NCBI GenBank assembly: GCA_021399435.1
Contig: JAJTUP010000032.1
Coordinates: 496,001-560,000 of the forward strand
Length of the DNA stretch: 64,000 nucleotides
Origin: Diaporthe sp. PMI_573
Taxonomy: Eukaryota > Ascomycota > Sordariomycetes > Diaporthales > Diaporthaceae
Reading direction: 5' to 3'
Within the stretch, counting starts at the first letter, position 1; each line of letters opens with the position of its first letter. Below, one piece after another: positions 49,668 to 60,286 of this stretch. The notes under the pieces were generated by a model. The model was given only the letters and a program-made list of their open reading frames with translations, ran no database searches and was not told where the DNA came from. The translations under genes and the position numbers were made by a program.

Positions 49668-52142
49668 ATGGGACACGTACCTGACTACTCGTATCTCGAG
49701 GCGCAGTGGCTAGCCGACTGTCACCAATGGAACACCACTATCACCACCACGAATTATCGTCAACCAGCACTTTCCAACCCTCCTGACTTTCTGAGACTAT
49801 TCCACAATGGATACGATACCTATGAGGATCTAAAGGCCGAGTTAGACGAGGCCACGAGCCGTGCTGGCTGGCTGACGGTGTCATATAGCACAAAGCCCAA
49901 TAGGCGGATGTTGGCATGTACCCGCGGTGCCCAGCGACCCTCGGCCGCCACAAAAAACAACGCCACTACGATAAAAGCTGGCTGTTCTTGGCGAGGAATA
50001 GCCCATAAGACGAGATATACGTCTAATAAGTGGAAGCTTCTCATCCAGGAAGGCCAACATACCCATCACGGCCCTCAAGAAGTTCCTGAAGCCGAGCGTG
50101 GCTGGGCCAAGCTATCCGAAGCACATACCGAATTCCTTTCCCAGGCGGCACGTGACCCGACGAACGCTACGCCGAAGCGGCTCGAAAGACTACTCCGTCA
50201 ACAGTACCCTACGGTTCAGCTTGGGCCGAATACCCTCAAGAACTGGCTACAAAGCTTTCGAAAGGAGAAGCAGGGCATCTACACGCCGTCCCAAGCAACG
50301 CTGGACTGGCTTGAAGAGAAGGGCTACTGGTACCGCTTTACACTAGACGACGAGAACAACATCACGGGAATTGTTTGGTGTGAGCCCAAGCAAATGGCGT
50401 GGCTTCGAGAGCGACGTTTTTCTCACAGCATATCGCTCGATTGCACGTATGCGACAAACAACAAGAAGATGCCGTACTTTCAAGGCACGGCCCTAACCCA
50501 CACAAAGAAGATCCTCCCGTTGTTTCAAGGCGTCGTCGATAACGAGAAGGAAAGCGGCTTCCGGTGGCTTCTCGAGCAAGTTCATCAGCTGCTGCGTGAG
50601 TGTGAAGCCGACGACCCTACCCTCTTCGTCACTGACTACGATAACGCTCTAATCAACGCCTTCGAGTACGAATTTCCTCATGCCCGTCACCAGCTATGTG
50701 TCTTCCACATGAACATGAACGTTGTCCTCCACATTAAGAAGAAGTGGCGGAGGCCAGCGAGAGAGGCGTCGGCACAAGAAGAGGAGGAGGAAGCCGAGGA
50801 AGCCGAAGAGGAGGATCCGGACGAAGCCACACTTAATGCGCCGGCGAGAAACACGGTCACGATACCCACGAGGGTCCCCGACGATGTCCCCTATACCCGG
50901 CAGGCCCTATTTGACCTCCTTAAGTTTATGGAGTACTCTACAGACCGTCAGGTCTATAATACGGCTTGGCAGCGCCTCCAAGAGACCTTCTCAGACCAGA
51001 CGGCGATCCTTAACTACCTGAAGACCTACTATGTCGACGACGACGAGAAGATCGTCGCCAAATGGGCCGGCCACCAGACTTGTAAAACCCTCAACTTTGG
51101 CTTACGTACGACCTCCTCCACAGAGCGTATGCACCGGAAAGTCAAGGTCTATTTGGGCCACGGGCTAGGGAATCTCCTCTATTTGGCCCAGGCTGTCCAC
51201 GAGGCTATTCGGGATACTGCTGAGCAGCTTCGTCACGAGGAAGCCCGCCAGAAGACACTATTGCTTCAGAAGTTTAACGGCCAGAAGTGGCTAGGTGACG
51301 TTTCTCACCAAGTATCGTGGCCAGCGCTTGAGCTTCTCGCAAAGACCAGAAAGCACGCTTTGAAGATGCTTCGAAAAGAGGTCTCACGTGACTTCTGTAC
51401 GGCTTCAAGCTGCGTTTGCCCTATCTACACTCAGTACGGCTTAATTTGTGCTAGCCGGATCGCTGATAAAGAAGAGGCAGGCCTTCCTATCGAGAAGAAA
51501 GATGTTCATGAAGTCTACTGGCTTAATCGTGACCTCTCACTCGATAACCCGCTCCTCACGGTCCTCTCGCCAAAGAAGGTTACGGCGTCAAAGGGGAGAC
51601 CTCGTGAGATAGCCACATTTGCGGCTGACGAGGAGGGCATCTTTCAGAGCCGTAGCATCCGTGGGAAGGCCGTGATGGGCAAGAGGACGAAGTCAACAAC
51701 GACTTCCTTAGGAAGCAAGGCCGGCGACAAGACGAGGTCGACGACGGCTTCAATTCAGCGCATTAACTCGGCCTTTGAGCACAATGACTCGACCCTCCAG
51801 TCCCTGGATGAAGAGGACACCCGTAGTAGTGGTATCCAGCGAGAAGCCGTCCGGCAAGACCAACGGCTAGTGGTCGGGCTCACGAGACAAAGCAACCGCC
51901 AGCCTCAGAAGCGAAGAGCCGAAGGCACGGCGTCGCCGGCGGCTACACCCTCAAGTTCAACACCAACGGCCAAAAAGCAGCGGACGGGGGCACGGAGGAC
52001 TGTTAACCAGCTGCCAGCCGTAGACCTAACGGCTGGCGACGTCGACGTCGACGGCGACGGCGAGGGCCGCGATGGGGCCAAGGAAACGCAAGACGAGATC
52101 GTCGCCGTGGCACCCGGCTTCATAGACCTATCACTCGATTAG
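49668..52142 (+). CDS. MULE transposase
   Basis: One uninterrupted frame, 824 residues, from the ATG at 49668. The N-terminal third has a zinc-binding, WRKY/FAR1-like region (AGCSWRG, then GQHTHHG). The DDE core follows: first Asp in SISLDCTYATNNK, second in FVTDYDNALINAF with the Cys and His typical of MULEs in QLCVFHMNMNV. An acidic stretch (EEEEEAEEAEEEDPDEA) separates core segments. A SWIM-like zinc finger near residue 585 (SSCVCPIYTQYGLICASR) retains the first cysteines but lacks the final His of the C-x-H pair. A basic linker with KGRPRE follows, then an acidic tail. Because terminal repeats and target duplication are intact, the enzyme may be active. Confidence 0.92.
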   Translation: MGHVPDYSYLEAQWLADCHQWNTTITTTNYRQPALSNPPDFLRLFHNGYDTYEDLKAELDEATSRAGWLTVSYSTKPNRRMLACTRGAQRPSAATKNNATTIKAGCSWRGIAHKTRYTSNKWKLLIQEGQHTHHGPQEVPEAERGWAKLSEAHTEFLSQAARDPTNATPKRLERLLRQQYPTVQLGPNTLKNWLQSFRKEKQGIYTPSQATLDWLEEKGYWYRFTLDDENNITGIVWCEPKQMAWLRERRFSHSISLDCTYATNNKKMPYFQGTALTHTKKILPLFQGVVDNEKESGFRWLLEQVHQLLRECEADDPTLFVTDYDNALINAFEYEFPHARHQLCVFHMNMNVVLHIKKKWRRPAREASAQEEEEEAEEAEEEDPDEATLNAPARNTVTIPTRVPDDVPYTRQALFDLLKFMEYSTDRQVYNTAWQRLQETFSDQTAILNYLKTYYVDDDEKIVAKWAGHQTCKTLNFGLRTTSSTERMHRKVKVYLGHGLGNLLYLAQAVHEAIRDTAEQLRHEEARQKTLLLQKFNGQKWLGDVSHQVSWPALELLAKTRKHALKMLRKEVSRDFCTASSCVCPIYTQYGLICASRIADKEEAGLPIEKKDVHEVYWLNRDLSLDNPLLTVLSPKKVTASKGRPREIATFAADEEGIFQSRSIRGKAVMGKRTKSTTTSLGSKAGDKTRSTTASIQRINSAFEHNDSTLQSLDEEDTRSSGIQREAVRQDQRLVVGLTRQSNRQPQKRRAEGTASPAATPSSSTPTAKKQRTGARRTVNQLPAVDLTAGDVDVDGDGEGRDGAKETQDEIVAVAPGFIDLSLD

Positions 52143-52290
52143 CTGGGTCACGTGGGCGACGACGAGGGCAACGAGGGCGACGAGGGCGACGTCGTGGCTT
52201 AATTGGGCCAAATAGTGCTAATAGCGCTTTGCTTGGCCAACGTTGGCGACGTCGTCGGGCCAAATAGTGCTAATAGTGCTTATTTGGTGC
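52143..52290. repeat. subterminal repeats inside the MULE
   Basis: Downstream of the transposase, GACGAGGGCAACGAGGGCGA-type units repeat, followed by two copies of GGGCCAAATAGTGCTAATAG (near 52205 and 52257). Subterminal repeats often serve as transposase binding sites. Confidence 0.6.
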
Positions 52291-52414
52291 CGTAGAGTGT
52301 GTGGGAATAGTGGCATGGTGCAGTATGTTAGTCGGTGTAGGCACGTTGATTTTTTGTATGACGATCCCATAGTGTTTTTAAATTCGTGCACATGGGGCCG
52401 CATGATTAGTCATG

Positions 52415-52460
52415 AAAAGGTGCGCGCCATCCGATTAAGGGTGCGCGAATATCCGAATTC
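52415..52460 (-). repeat. right terminal inverted repeat of the MULE
   Basis: Inverted copy of 49382..49427. Immediately outside lies the second TCCATTAA target duplicate. Confidence 0.92.
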
Positions 52461-52468
52461 TCCATTAA

Positions 52469-53340
52469 TAGCCGCATCAAAGCATTTTATATTTGGCCTC
52501 AATTTCACTGGGCTGTGCGCAAAGCCGTGCTCCGTCTAGAGATCCATTTTTGTGACACCCGTCCGCCTGTATCTTACGGAAAACTCTGATATGCGGTTGA
52601 CAAAGACTTTGACACAATCACCAATCCTGCCACTCTTCCGCCGAATAGCCCACGAAGCGAACAGGCTGGCGAATCTATCTACATCTATCTACCAAGGCCT
52701 CAGGTAGATAGATGTAGACGCTTAGTAATCATCGGCAATATAGATAGATAGATATAGGCTACATGTAGTGGTCACGTTCCATGGTCTCAAGGACCTCCCT
52801 GAGTGTCTTTCCTTTATACAGCTCAATCATCTTCTCTCGGTTCCGTTTCTAGTGTTCCGGGGTGGCATTCACACGACGGATGCTACAAACGATATCTCCA
52901 ACCTACAAAACTATTTGTTTCCCGGCGAATCGCCCTATTTGGGAATGGCATCAGAACCTCAAGTAACGCTGCAGAGAGTCGTCCGTGGACGTAACATGAC
53001 GCCAAAATCACAGAGACCCTACTTAGTATATATTGAGATCATGGTGTATTTTTTTTACCCGCGTCTTCCCCTCGACGCGTGCCTGCGTATCTTGACACGT
53101 CTGTCAATCTTGAATTGTAATCATTAAGTGACTATTGCTGAAATGATGAAGAGATTTTACACATACACTGGCATTCTCATCATATCTCTTGTCTTTCGTT
53201 GGATTGGTTGATTTTGTACCATCACTTTTGTTGGTTTTTTCCTGGTGGAAACCCTATATTGACTGTCCTTTAAGCTGCTTGCCGGGTCTCCGTTGTCAGT
53301 GTGCGTTTGGGACAGGTTCATGATGAGCAACATTCCTACT
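52469..53340. other. region right of MULE without recognised gene
   Basis: Contains TAGA/GATA-rich microsatellites (52671..52760) and a hairpin. A 119-codon plus-strand frame at 52768..53127 has no domain. Confidence 0.35.
52678..52718. repeat. perfect 16-bp inverted repeat with 9-base loop
   Basis: The arms 52678..52693 and 52703..52718 (GGTAGATAGATGTAGA) are perfect complements. It sits in GATA-rich sequence, so it may be an accident of microsatellite growth. Confidence 0.8.
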
Positions 53341-53347
53341 TTTAAGA

Positions 53348-53836
53348 TTGCCTCCAAGGATATCTAGCCTTGTACCAGAGGAGTTCCGTCGACTCGTTCT
53401 AGATGATGATCGCGAGCAAGAAGAAAGAGAGCGCAGAGAATCGGAAAGGTCGCGGCGGCGCAAGCGCCGGCGGCGTGATTCGGACCACTCATCGTCTGAC
53501 GAAATGGTTGTCCAATGTCCTCGGTGTGCAAACAGCCTTGCCACATCTCCCATGATGGTGTTCCCATCGTCTCCCTTGCTAGAGTTGAACATGCCTAGGG
53601 AAGATGCTGTCAGGGCTTACAGTACCTGGCAGCAGTCCCAAGTGAGCACCGCCGAGCAGAAAGAGCACTACAATACGCTCCAGGAACTGGCCTTGGCGCA
53701 TTGTTATGACTTGGACATGCTGGTAGCCAATCAGGAACGGATGTATTAGTTCTATATACGGCATGGGATACCTGCAGGCGTTGCCTGGCGCTATGTCTGT
53801 GATATCAAGTCGTTCTTAGCACAGCGCGAGCCCTAG
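53348..53836 (+). pseudogene. 5'-truncated fragment of a fungal protein, with in-frame TAG
   Basis: The frame encodes an Arg/Glu-rich charged helix (ERERRESERSRRRKRRRRD), a CPRC pair and a helical C-terminal part (STAEQKEHYNTLQELALAHC). It is stopped by TAG at 53747..53749 directly after NQERMY, but the same frame continues for 28 sensible codons (FYIRHGIPAGVAWRYVCDIK) to a second TAG at 53834..53836. No ATG starts the frame. Truncation plus a stop inside a conserved-looking segment indicate a pseudogene; AAG to TAG is a plausible change. Confidence 0.55.
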
Positions 53837-53888
53837 GAGAGCATGTGAGAAGAAAGAAATAGGGTACTGGGTCTAACTGAATTCCTAT

Positions 53889-54542
53889 CTATGGCTCTTG
53901 AACCTCAATCTGTGCCATTCTAAAGTGCCCTCGAGCTATCTTCTTATCCTCTCCCAAAATCCTAATCTGCATTTGGAGATAAGATTTAAAGTCTGCTTGG
54001 ATGGGATCTGCATCCTCCTGGGACCTCTTCCTGATGCGATTCTTGACTGAGCCGAAGAAATACTCGATTGGGCTCAAGTCTGGTGAGTATGGCACTTGAT
54101 ACTCAACTATCACTCCGGCCCGTGCGAATAAGTCCTTTATCCTTAAGGAGAAGAAATGAAACGAGGCGTTGTCCATAAAGATGACAGATCTCGGCTCGGG
54201 ATATCTACCACAGAAAGGCAGCAGCCTTTCAAGGAAACCCTCGAATACCTCAATATCCGTGTTCTCTTCATACACCTCGCAATAGATGACACCATCTATC
54301 GTGTATGCTGGCAATATCTGCACCCTTTTTCCCCGATGAAATCGCTTAATCTGCACCGGTGTTACGCCTCTTGGGGCGTAACCTCGTCTCAGGATAGCGA
54401 GACCACGATCGCTTCCGCTTTCATCAACGAAGATCATTTGGTCAGGCCTATAATGTGATATCTCTTCGGAGGTCATCCTCATGAACTCAATTTGCTCGTC
54501 ATTCAGAACCATTCGGGTTGCCTGGCCGGAGGCCCAATCCAT
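53889..54542 (-). mobile_element. truncated Tc1/mariner-type DDE transposase
   Basis: The minus-strand frame from the ATG at 54542 gives 217 residues with the catalytic triad region of the DDE_3 superfamily: Asp in MIFVDESGSDRG, Asp in SVIFMDNASFHF, Glu in YSPDLSPIEYFFGSVKNRIR. The upstream helix-turn-helix DNA-binding part is missing. The same phase continues for about 20 codons above the ATG (LLAHFQHCNRGGYPFT), which looks like genuine transposase sequence, so the ATG is internal and the element is 5'-truncated. Terminal repeats were not found. Confidence 0.8.
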
Positions 54543-54906
54543 CGTAAATGGGTAGCCGCCTCTGTTGCAATGCTGGAAATGGGCCAGTAAGATCTTCGCC
54601 CGTTATGGAGCTCTTCAACCAGTGACGGACAAAAGAAACGTGCCTTGATTGAGTTCAGCTTCATTGACCCAGAAAACGGTCTAAGCTTGCACGGAAAAAT
54701 GTGGTGACTACGCACCTTCATGCCCTGTTTTCTCGCAGGAGATCAGGAGTAGAATCCCGCGAGATCTGGAGGTCCTTCCGGTGGGAACAACGGTTCAGGA
54801 AGAGACGGATTCTAGGCAGCCATTGTTGCCTAGTGCTGTACTTACTCATCTTTTTTCAATTGGGCATTCGTTGCAAACAGGCATCACGAATGGTACGCTG
54901 CTCGGC

Positions 54907-54914
54907 TATATAAA
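54907..54914 (+). promoter_or_regulatory. TATA box
   Basis: TATATAAA followed by a leader of about 170 exonic bases for the gene starting at 55153. The leader contains an intron, 55075..55130 (GTGAGT donor, CACTAATC branch-like site, CCAAG acceptor). Confidence 0.5.
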
Positions 54915-55152
54915 GGAGCAACCCACCCCCACTACTGCTGGCTAAACAAGTTACTTCCTTCGATCATCTCTGCTCGCCTTGTATTTACCAGCGACAAAGA
55001 CCGTCCAGTCTTTACTGCAATTCAATCCCGAAATTCTTTTCATCTAAGTCAATTCAAATTCTAGGTCATATCATGTGAGTCATTACGTAGCATCGAGATT
55101 CTTCGTTACGGACACTAATCTATTTCCAAGGAGGGGAGCAAGAGAGCGCATC

Positions 55153-56556
55153 ATGCCTCTGTTGCCAGAACCCTTCGATGTTACCACGCCCAGGTTGTAT
55201 TCTCAGGCTCCTCCTTCTGTGTCTATCGCCAAGACAAGATGTAAATTCTTCCCCAATCTCGACATCTCTCAATACAGAGAATCTTTGAGCGAAGGAAAGA
55301 AGACAGAGCTGGACCAAAAATGCAATGAACTTTTCAGAAGAGCAACCGAGAACCAATCAGATCGGCCATCTGCACATTACTGGGAAGTATGTGCATGGAT
55401 AGACGTCTTTGGCTTGATGCACGATGACGAAAATATTCAAATGTAAGTATTTGCACGCTACTCCTTTCGTCGTCGAGTTGACAGATTACCGGTCCTGACT
55501 TGTACTTATTTGTAGGGATAAGAGGCCCTATGAGTTTGTGGAATCAACTGATACCATTAACCCCACTGTCAAGTCACGAATTCCGGATGCCACGATAGGT
55601 TTGAGGACATATGACTCTTCTTCTCTCGAGCTTGGTTCCACACGTGTTGGTCCAGAGTGCAATGAAGACAATGGTGCCGAATTGCCGGACAAGCGCCTTT
55701 CCCAAATGGATCTCAAAAGAATGATGAGAAACAGCGAATGCGGATTGATTGTGGATGGGGTATGGGGTGAAAGTGCTCTGGTGTTCCCATTCGCTGTTTA
55801 TGGAGCCAAGAAGAAGTCTACGAGTCTCGAAGCTGTTCTGGACCAAATCCACCATGCTTGCAGGACCTACCTGGCCATGTTGGACGATTTGGCTCGGAAC
55901 CCTGAGAACGTCGCCGAATACCAGACAGACGAAAGCAGCAGGTACCAGATGTTCGCACTTGTATCATCTGAGACTTTCTGGCGAGTTCTCGTGGCGTGGA
56001 ATCAAGAAGGCGCCTACGTGAGTATAAGTTTTGACCAGCTCAAGAAAACAATATACAGATTTCAACTAACATATCATTACAGATTTTTGAAACAATATGG
56101 GAAGGCTATGTGACGCAATTAGACCGCGCAACTGAGCTGATTCACGTAGTGGACCAGATACGGGATTACGCCACACACGATCATCGCCACTATGTGATGA
56201 AGCATTTGGAGGCATGGTACGCTCGACATAAAAAGACTTCCGAGCCTTCGCCCGCTGAGCCTACGGGCCCTTCGGGTGTGGGTGATCCTGCGAGCCCTGA
56301 AGAAAGAAATGCGATCTTCTCTGGTGGTCTGGTCGACTACTCTGCAGTTGTTTCAGATAAAACAGCTGCATGGGTTATGATCAAAGAACAGTCGAAAAAG
56401 TCGAAACGAGAGAAAAGGACCAAGAATCGAAGATATGCCAAAACACTTCATAACCTCAACACAGCGCAGGTTACAAAAAGGAAAACGAAGAAACGTGGGA
56501 GAGGCCGTCCACCTCTGCATATGAGGGAAACCGGGAGAAATACGGCTAATAAATAA
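55153..56556 (+). CDS. fungal protein of unknown function, possibly related to PD-(D/E)XK nuclease-like families
   Basis: Three exons, 55153..55442, 55516..56017 and 56083..56556, give 421 residues; donors are GTAAGT and GTGAGT, with a CTAAC branch site in the last intron. The ATG at 55153 follows a 5' leader intron. The middle contains LIVDGVWGESALVFPFAVYGAKK, which recalls the fold core of fungal PD-(D/E)XK-like proteins, where a motif of the type FPFAVYEAK is expected; here Gly stands at the position of the catalytic Glu. After a helical region (DQIRDYATHDHRHYVMKHLE) the C-terminus is strongly basic (SKREKRTKNRRY and KRKTKKRGRGRPP, an AT-hook-like end), suggesting nuclear location. Relation to nucleases is tentative. 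Confidence 0.7.
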
Positions 56557-59291
56557 GACCAAGGTGTTGCTGAATTTGGAAAGAGGTACTTAAATGGAAA
56601 CCAGTGAGAAATATCCCTCTTCTCAGTGATTACAAGCAGGCGTAGCGACTGAATTAGCCGGAGGAACGGATTTCGTACGGTGCTTTTCTCGGTGCTTTTT
56701 TCGCATGCCTGTCGGATATGGTCTCGGATGTCTAACAACACAGTGCCATGAGTTCTGGCATTAATTGAGAAATGAGGAGACCTTGGAGCAGCCATAGGGC
56801 GAGGTGAGTCGATGGAGTGGAGGTATACACACATTATGAGATCATATTGAGGCGAGTATACATTCTCCATGGTGCAATGTGGGAGCGACGAGGTTGTGGT
56901 GTTGACATGCTTAGGTTGTAGTTTTTGGCGCAGGGAGAGGAATTCTCTCCGATCCCCTGAGTGCTCGTGAAGAATGGACAGTTTTCAAAATCTGCGACGT
57001 GCGGATTCAAGCGTGGGAAGGGATAATTTCTGACCTTTCAGAGTTCTTCCTATGCAAAGCCACCCATGTGCTGGGGAGGTACTTTTCACGATTCAGTTTA
57101 CATCTACCAAGTTGAAGGACCGTACTTTGAAAAAAAGACTCTAGAGAAACTTTCCTCGTATATATAGTTATAGGCCTTGCTGATAATTTATTTGAAGTCT
57201 GCATTACTAAATTTATAATTAACTTTCTATTTTATGAAAGTACTTGTTGTAAATATGGAAAACGAAACTACCCCTCAGTCTCGCTTGCTCTGACAGAATT
57301 GCACATGACGGTTGTTTGTAGCTGCATGAATACTCAGTTTTTCTCCGGGGAGACCAATATGTGCAGGAGACGATAAACAATACCACCCGATTCATGAGCC
57401 TGAGATAGGCAAACGCCTAGCTATATAGTTCGTTTAAGCAGTCCGATATTGAATTTGAAGCCCGGCGATACTACATTTCACATCGAAGGATATTTACTTG
57501 AACCTGTTTTCGACGATAAAGATTAGGAATTAAGGAAACTAACTTTCTTAGCACAAGTTAAGACTTAGTCTGGCGTAGTTAAAGATTTGAAAGCTAGACT
57601 ATCAGGTGCTACACAAACAAGGTAAATACTTAGGCGCTGCGCCCCTTGCGTACTTTGTATGAAGACGTCCTGCTCTGTTATCTGAGCATCGAAATAATTA
57701 TCTGAGCGGCTCTACGGACATTCTGACCACCGTGCGGCGCAGTGAGTGGGACCGGCGTGAAAAAAGAATTATGACAGATCACATCTCTCCAAATAATGTA
57801 AATGTACATAGTAGATATGCTACTTCTGTTTTTGCTTCGTCATAATTGTGCCGACTATGCTATTCATCTAGAATAGTGTGTGTGTGTGTGATTAACATCT
57901 CTATCTGCTTATCTACCCCAGATCACCCGGCTGTCGGATTCAAAATATTCTCAATAATCCCTTCTGTCACTCAACGCCAGCTTTGCTTTGGTCGTTTCTT
58001 ATTTTTGTTCCCGTAGGAAAAGGGCAATATTGTCCTTGTAGATAAGGTTCAAATTTGTGCGGTTCCCGTTGCGACGTATCATATGTTCCCAGGGCACGAC
58101 ACGAGCAGATCGTCGACAATCGGCTACAGGGGATCAGATTAAGGATGGTTCAGTATGAGTAGAGACTGGCTTTTCAATACAGTACTCACAGCACCTTTCG
58201 TCCCTCAGCTCCTCAAAATCGTAATTACCATGCTCTGTACAGCGGCGCTCGGTTCTATGGTATACCTCACACCACGTAGCTGGTTGGATGCGCTTGTGAT
58301 CGCAGATGAAAAGTATCTTCTCGCGTTAAATTTAGCTGAACAGAGGGATTTTTCCCCGTGTCACGTACCTTGTTGTATGTGCACATGACGCCAACAGAGC
58401 CGAAAATGCATTTTTGCTTGAGATGTAAGGCTGGCGGATCTCGCCCCGGACCATCACGTCTCGGCCACAGATGTACCATCCTTTTTGAATTCGCCTTAGC
58501 CAGGTGAGACCGCTGAGATAAGCATGGCATAGTAGCTTGGATAATTTGCATGATGGGTTTCAGTCTTCACGGCAGCCCTAGGCACCTGCAGATGTGGACA
58601 AACCGGGGTCAAAATGCACGCAGCCGAGAATAGAGTTCGCATCGTGTCAGGTAGTAGCTTGGGAAAAGAGACGAATCGGGATTTGAATCCATGATTTCGG
58701 GTGAGTCTGGCCAAGGGTGACAGACCGGGGTCTGTTGCAGCGCCTCGAGGAAATCAGGCCTGGACGTGCTTTTCCTAGGATTGGAAGGGGTTTGGAGAGG
58801 TACGGCAGCATGTAGAGTTGTAAAGATGACGTGGTCTGATCCAATGTTCACGTTCATACCGTCCTTCTGCTGAATTGACAATCCATCATTAGGCTCATGC
58901 TGATCATCGCTGTTACTGTTTGAGCAGCAACGCGCGTGCTTGCAAACATTTGTAGATTGAGCAGCCCCGGACCCGACTAGAAGTACATCTACTTCGATTC
59001 AACAGACACCACCCCAGCAGGAGGCGTGCGTTCATCGAAAGGAATTTCAGGCGTAAGGAAATATGTGCACTCAGGAGTTAAGCGCTGCACTGGGTCTGGT
59101 GTTGTGCGAGCAACGCTGCGCTAGCTATAACAGTCTAGATTGGTAGCCTTTATGCGAGATACCCATGAGCAATAGCGCCAGAGGTTGTGAGCCCATGTGT
59201 GCCCGTGACGCATGCTGGCCACACGACAAACAAATGCTGATCCTGTAGCTTGAAGTTTCATCGTTGCAAGGCTCGCCGCCGGCATCTTTCC
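56557..59291. other. AT-rich region without recognised gene
   Basis: About 2.7 kb with many stops in every frame, AT-rich particularly at 57150..57620, with a (TG)n run near 57877..57890. No coding region supported. Confidence 0.4.
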
Positions 59292-59299
59292 TATTTAAA
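59292..59299 (+). promoter_or_regulatory. TATA-like box
   Basis: TATTTAAA lies 97 bases upstream of the ATG of the lysine-repeat gene at 59389. Confidence 0.35.
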
Positions 59300-59388
59300 G
59301 GCCCGGGCCCCAAGCCTCGGCCTTGAAGCCACGGCCTTCCGTATCCATAATCAATTCCTTTCAATCTCATACTGAAATCTACAACAAC

Positions 59389-59817
59389 ATGGGCAAGACG
59401 AGAAAGACGAGCAAGAAGAGCAAGACGAGCAAGAAGAGCAAGACGAGCAAGAAGAGCAAGACGAGCAAGAAGAGCAAGACGAGCAAGGAGAGCAAAATTC
59501 GTAATGAAATTGCTCAGAAGTTGGGGTATCAAATCGTACCAACTATGGGCGGAGACAGAAACTTACAGATTGGCTTCGTGAGGATGGTAAAGATGGAGAA
59601 GCAAAAGAAGTTGAAGGTTAGTCTATAAAACAGGATTGGGATTCGTCTTTTAACAACCCAAATTTTAGAAGGCGGACAGAGTGCAGCACAGCATGAGCAG
59701 CCAAGTAAGGAAGAACTAGAGGCTTGGGATAAGGAATGTCTCACACGTGGTGTCCAACGTGGTGCCGGAGGGAAACGGAAGGATGAGGATTATCGCATTC
59801 TAAGGTACCGCACATAA
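59389..59817 (+). CDS. small lysine/serine-repeat basic protein
   Basis: The ATG at 59389 opens a protein beginning MGKTRKTSKKS, followed by tandem copies of KTSKKS encoded by an 18-bp repeat. After the repeats comes a short ordinary segment (RNEIAQKLGYQIVPTMGGD). Two splicing models exist. Removing 59617..59679 (GTTAGT donor, GGACAG acceptor, TTTTAAC branch-like site) keeps the frame and gives 121 residues ending in ELEAWDKECLTRGVQRG...YRT. Using the acceptor at 59668 gives 92 residues. The first is preferred because the downstream sequence reads well and the frame is the same on both sides. The repeats would be highly positively charged; nucleic-acid binding or a nuclear/nucleolar role is a guess. 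Confidence 0.5.
59400..59500 (+). repeat. 18-bp coding minisatellite (KTSKKS)n
   Basis: Four to five tandem copies of AAGACGAGCAAGAAGAGC, the last one diverged (KTSKES). Length variation here would change the protein by six residues per copy without a frameshift. Confidence 0.85.
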
Positions 59818-60286
59818 GATGTGTGACTAGGGAGACAAGAATGGTCTTGGTTTATTTCTGGAGATATGCAAATTGAATTGTGTGGTTATTTTACCTCTGA
59901 AAAGCGCTGCAGATCGAATCATCTCGCTTGTGCAGCTTTCCATCGGTGGTGGCTGACCCGTCCGTCAACGAATGTGTTCGATCGTTCGATCTTGCTACGG
60001 CGCCTGGACAAGTGCCCAACGTATTACACGTGATTCCCTCCTGTGATTACTTTTGCCAAGTACAGATAGTGCAGGCGGGCCGGGTGATGCGCCGCACACC
60101 GTTCCCACTTCGACCGGGGCCAATCAGATTGAGCATTCCTGCTACCAGTAGCGTCGATTATAGTGCATGCCCCACACTCTGACAGGGCCATCCATTTCCA
60201 AGCGCCACCTCTGTCAAGAAGACTGCCAACAACCCACCTTCCTAATCGAGGTCAAAAAAAACAAACCAACACTTTCTGCGTCAGCC

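Larger units (their letters stand above)
49382..52460 (+). mobile_element. complete Mutator-like element (MULE)
   Basis: A 3079-bp element bounded by 46-bp perfect terminal inverted repeats (49382..49427 and 52415..52460, both starting GAATTCGGATATTCGCGCAC when read inward). It is flanked by an 8-bp direct duplication TCCATTAA (49374..49381 and 52461..52468), so both ends and the insertion site are intact. It contains one uninterrupted transposase gene. Perfect repeats, intact target duplication and intact frame indicate recent insertion. Confidence 0.9.
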
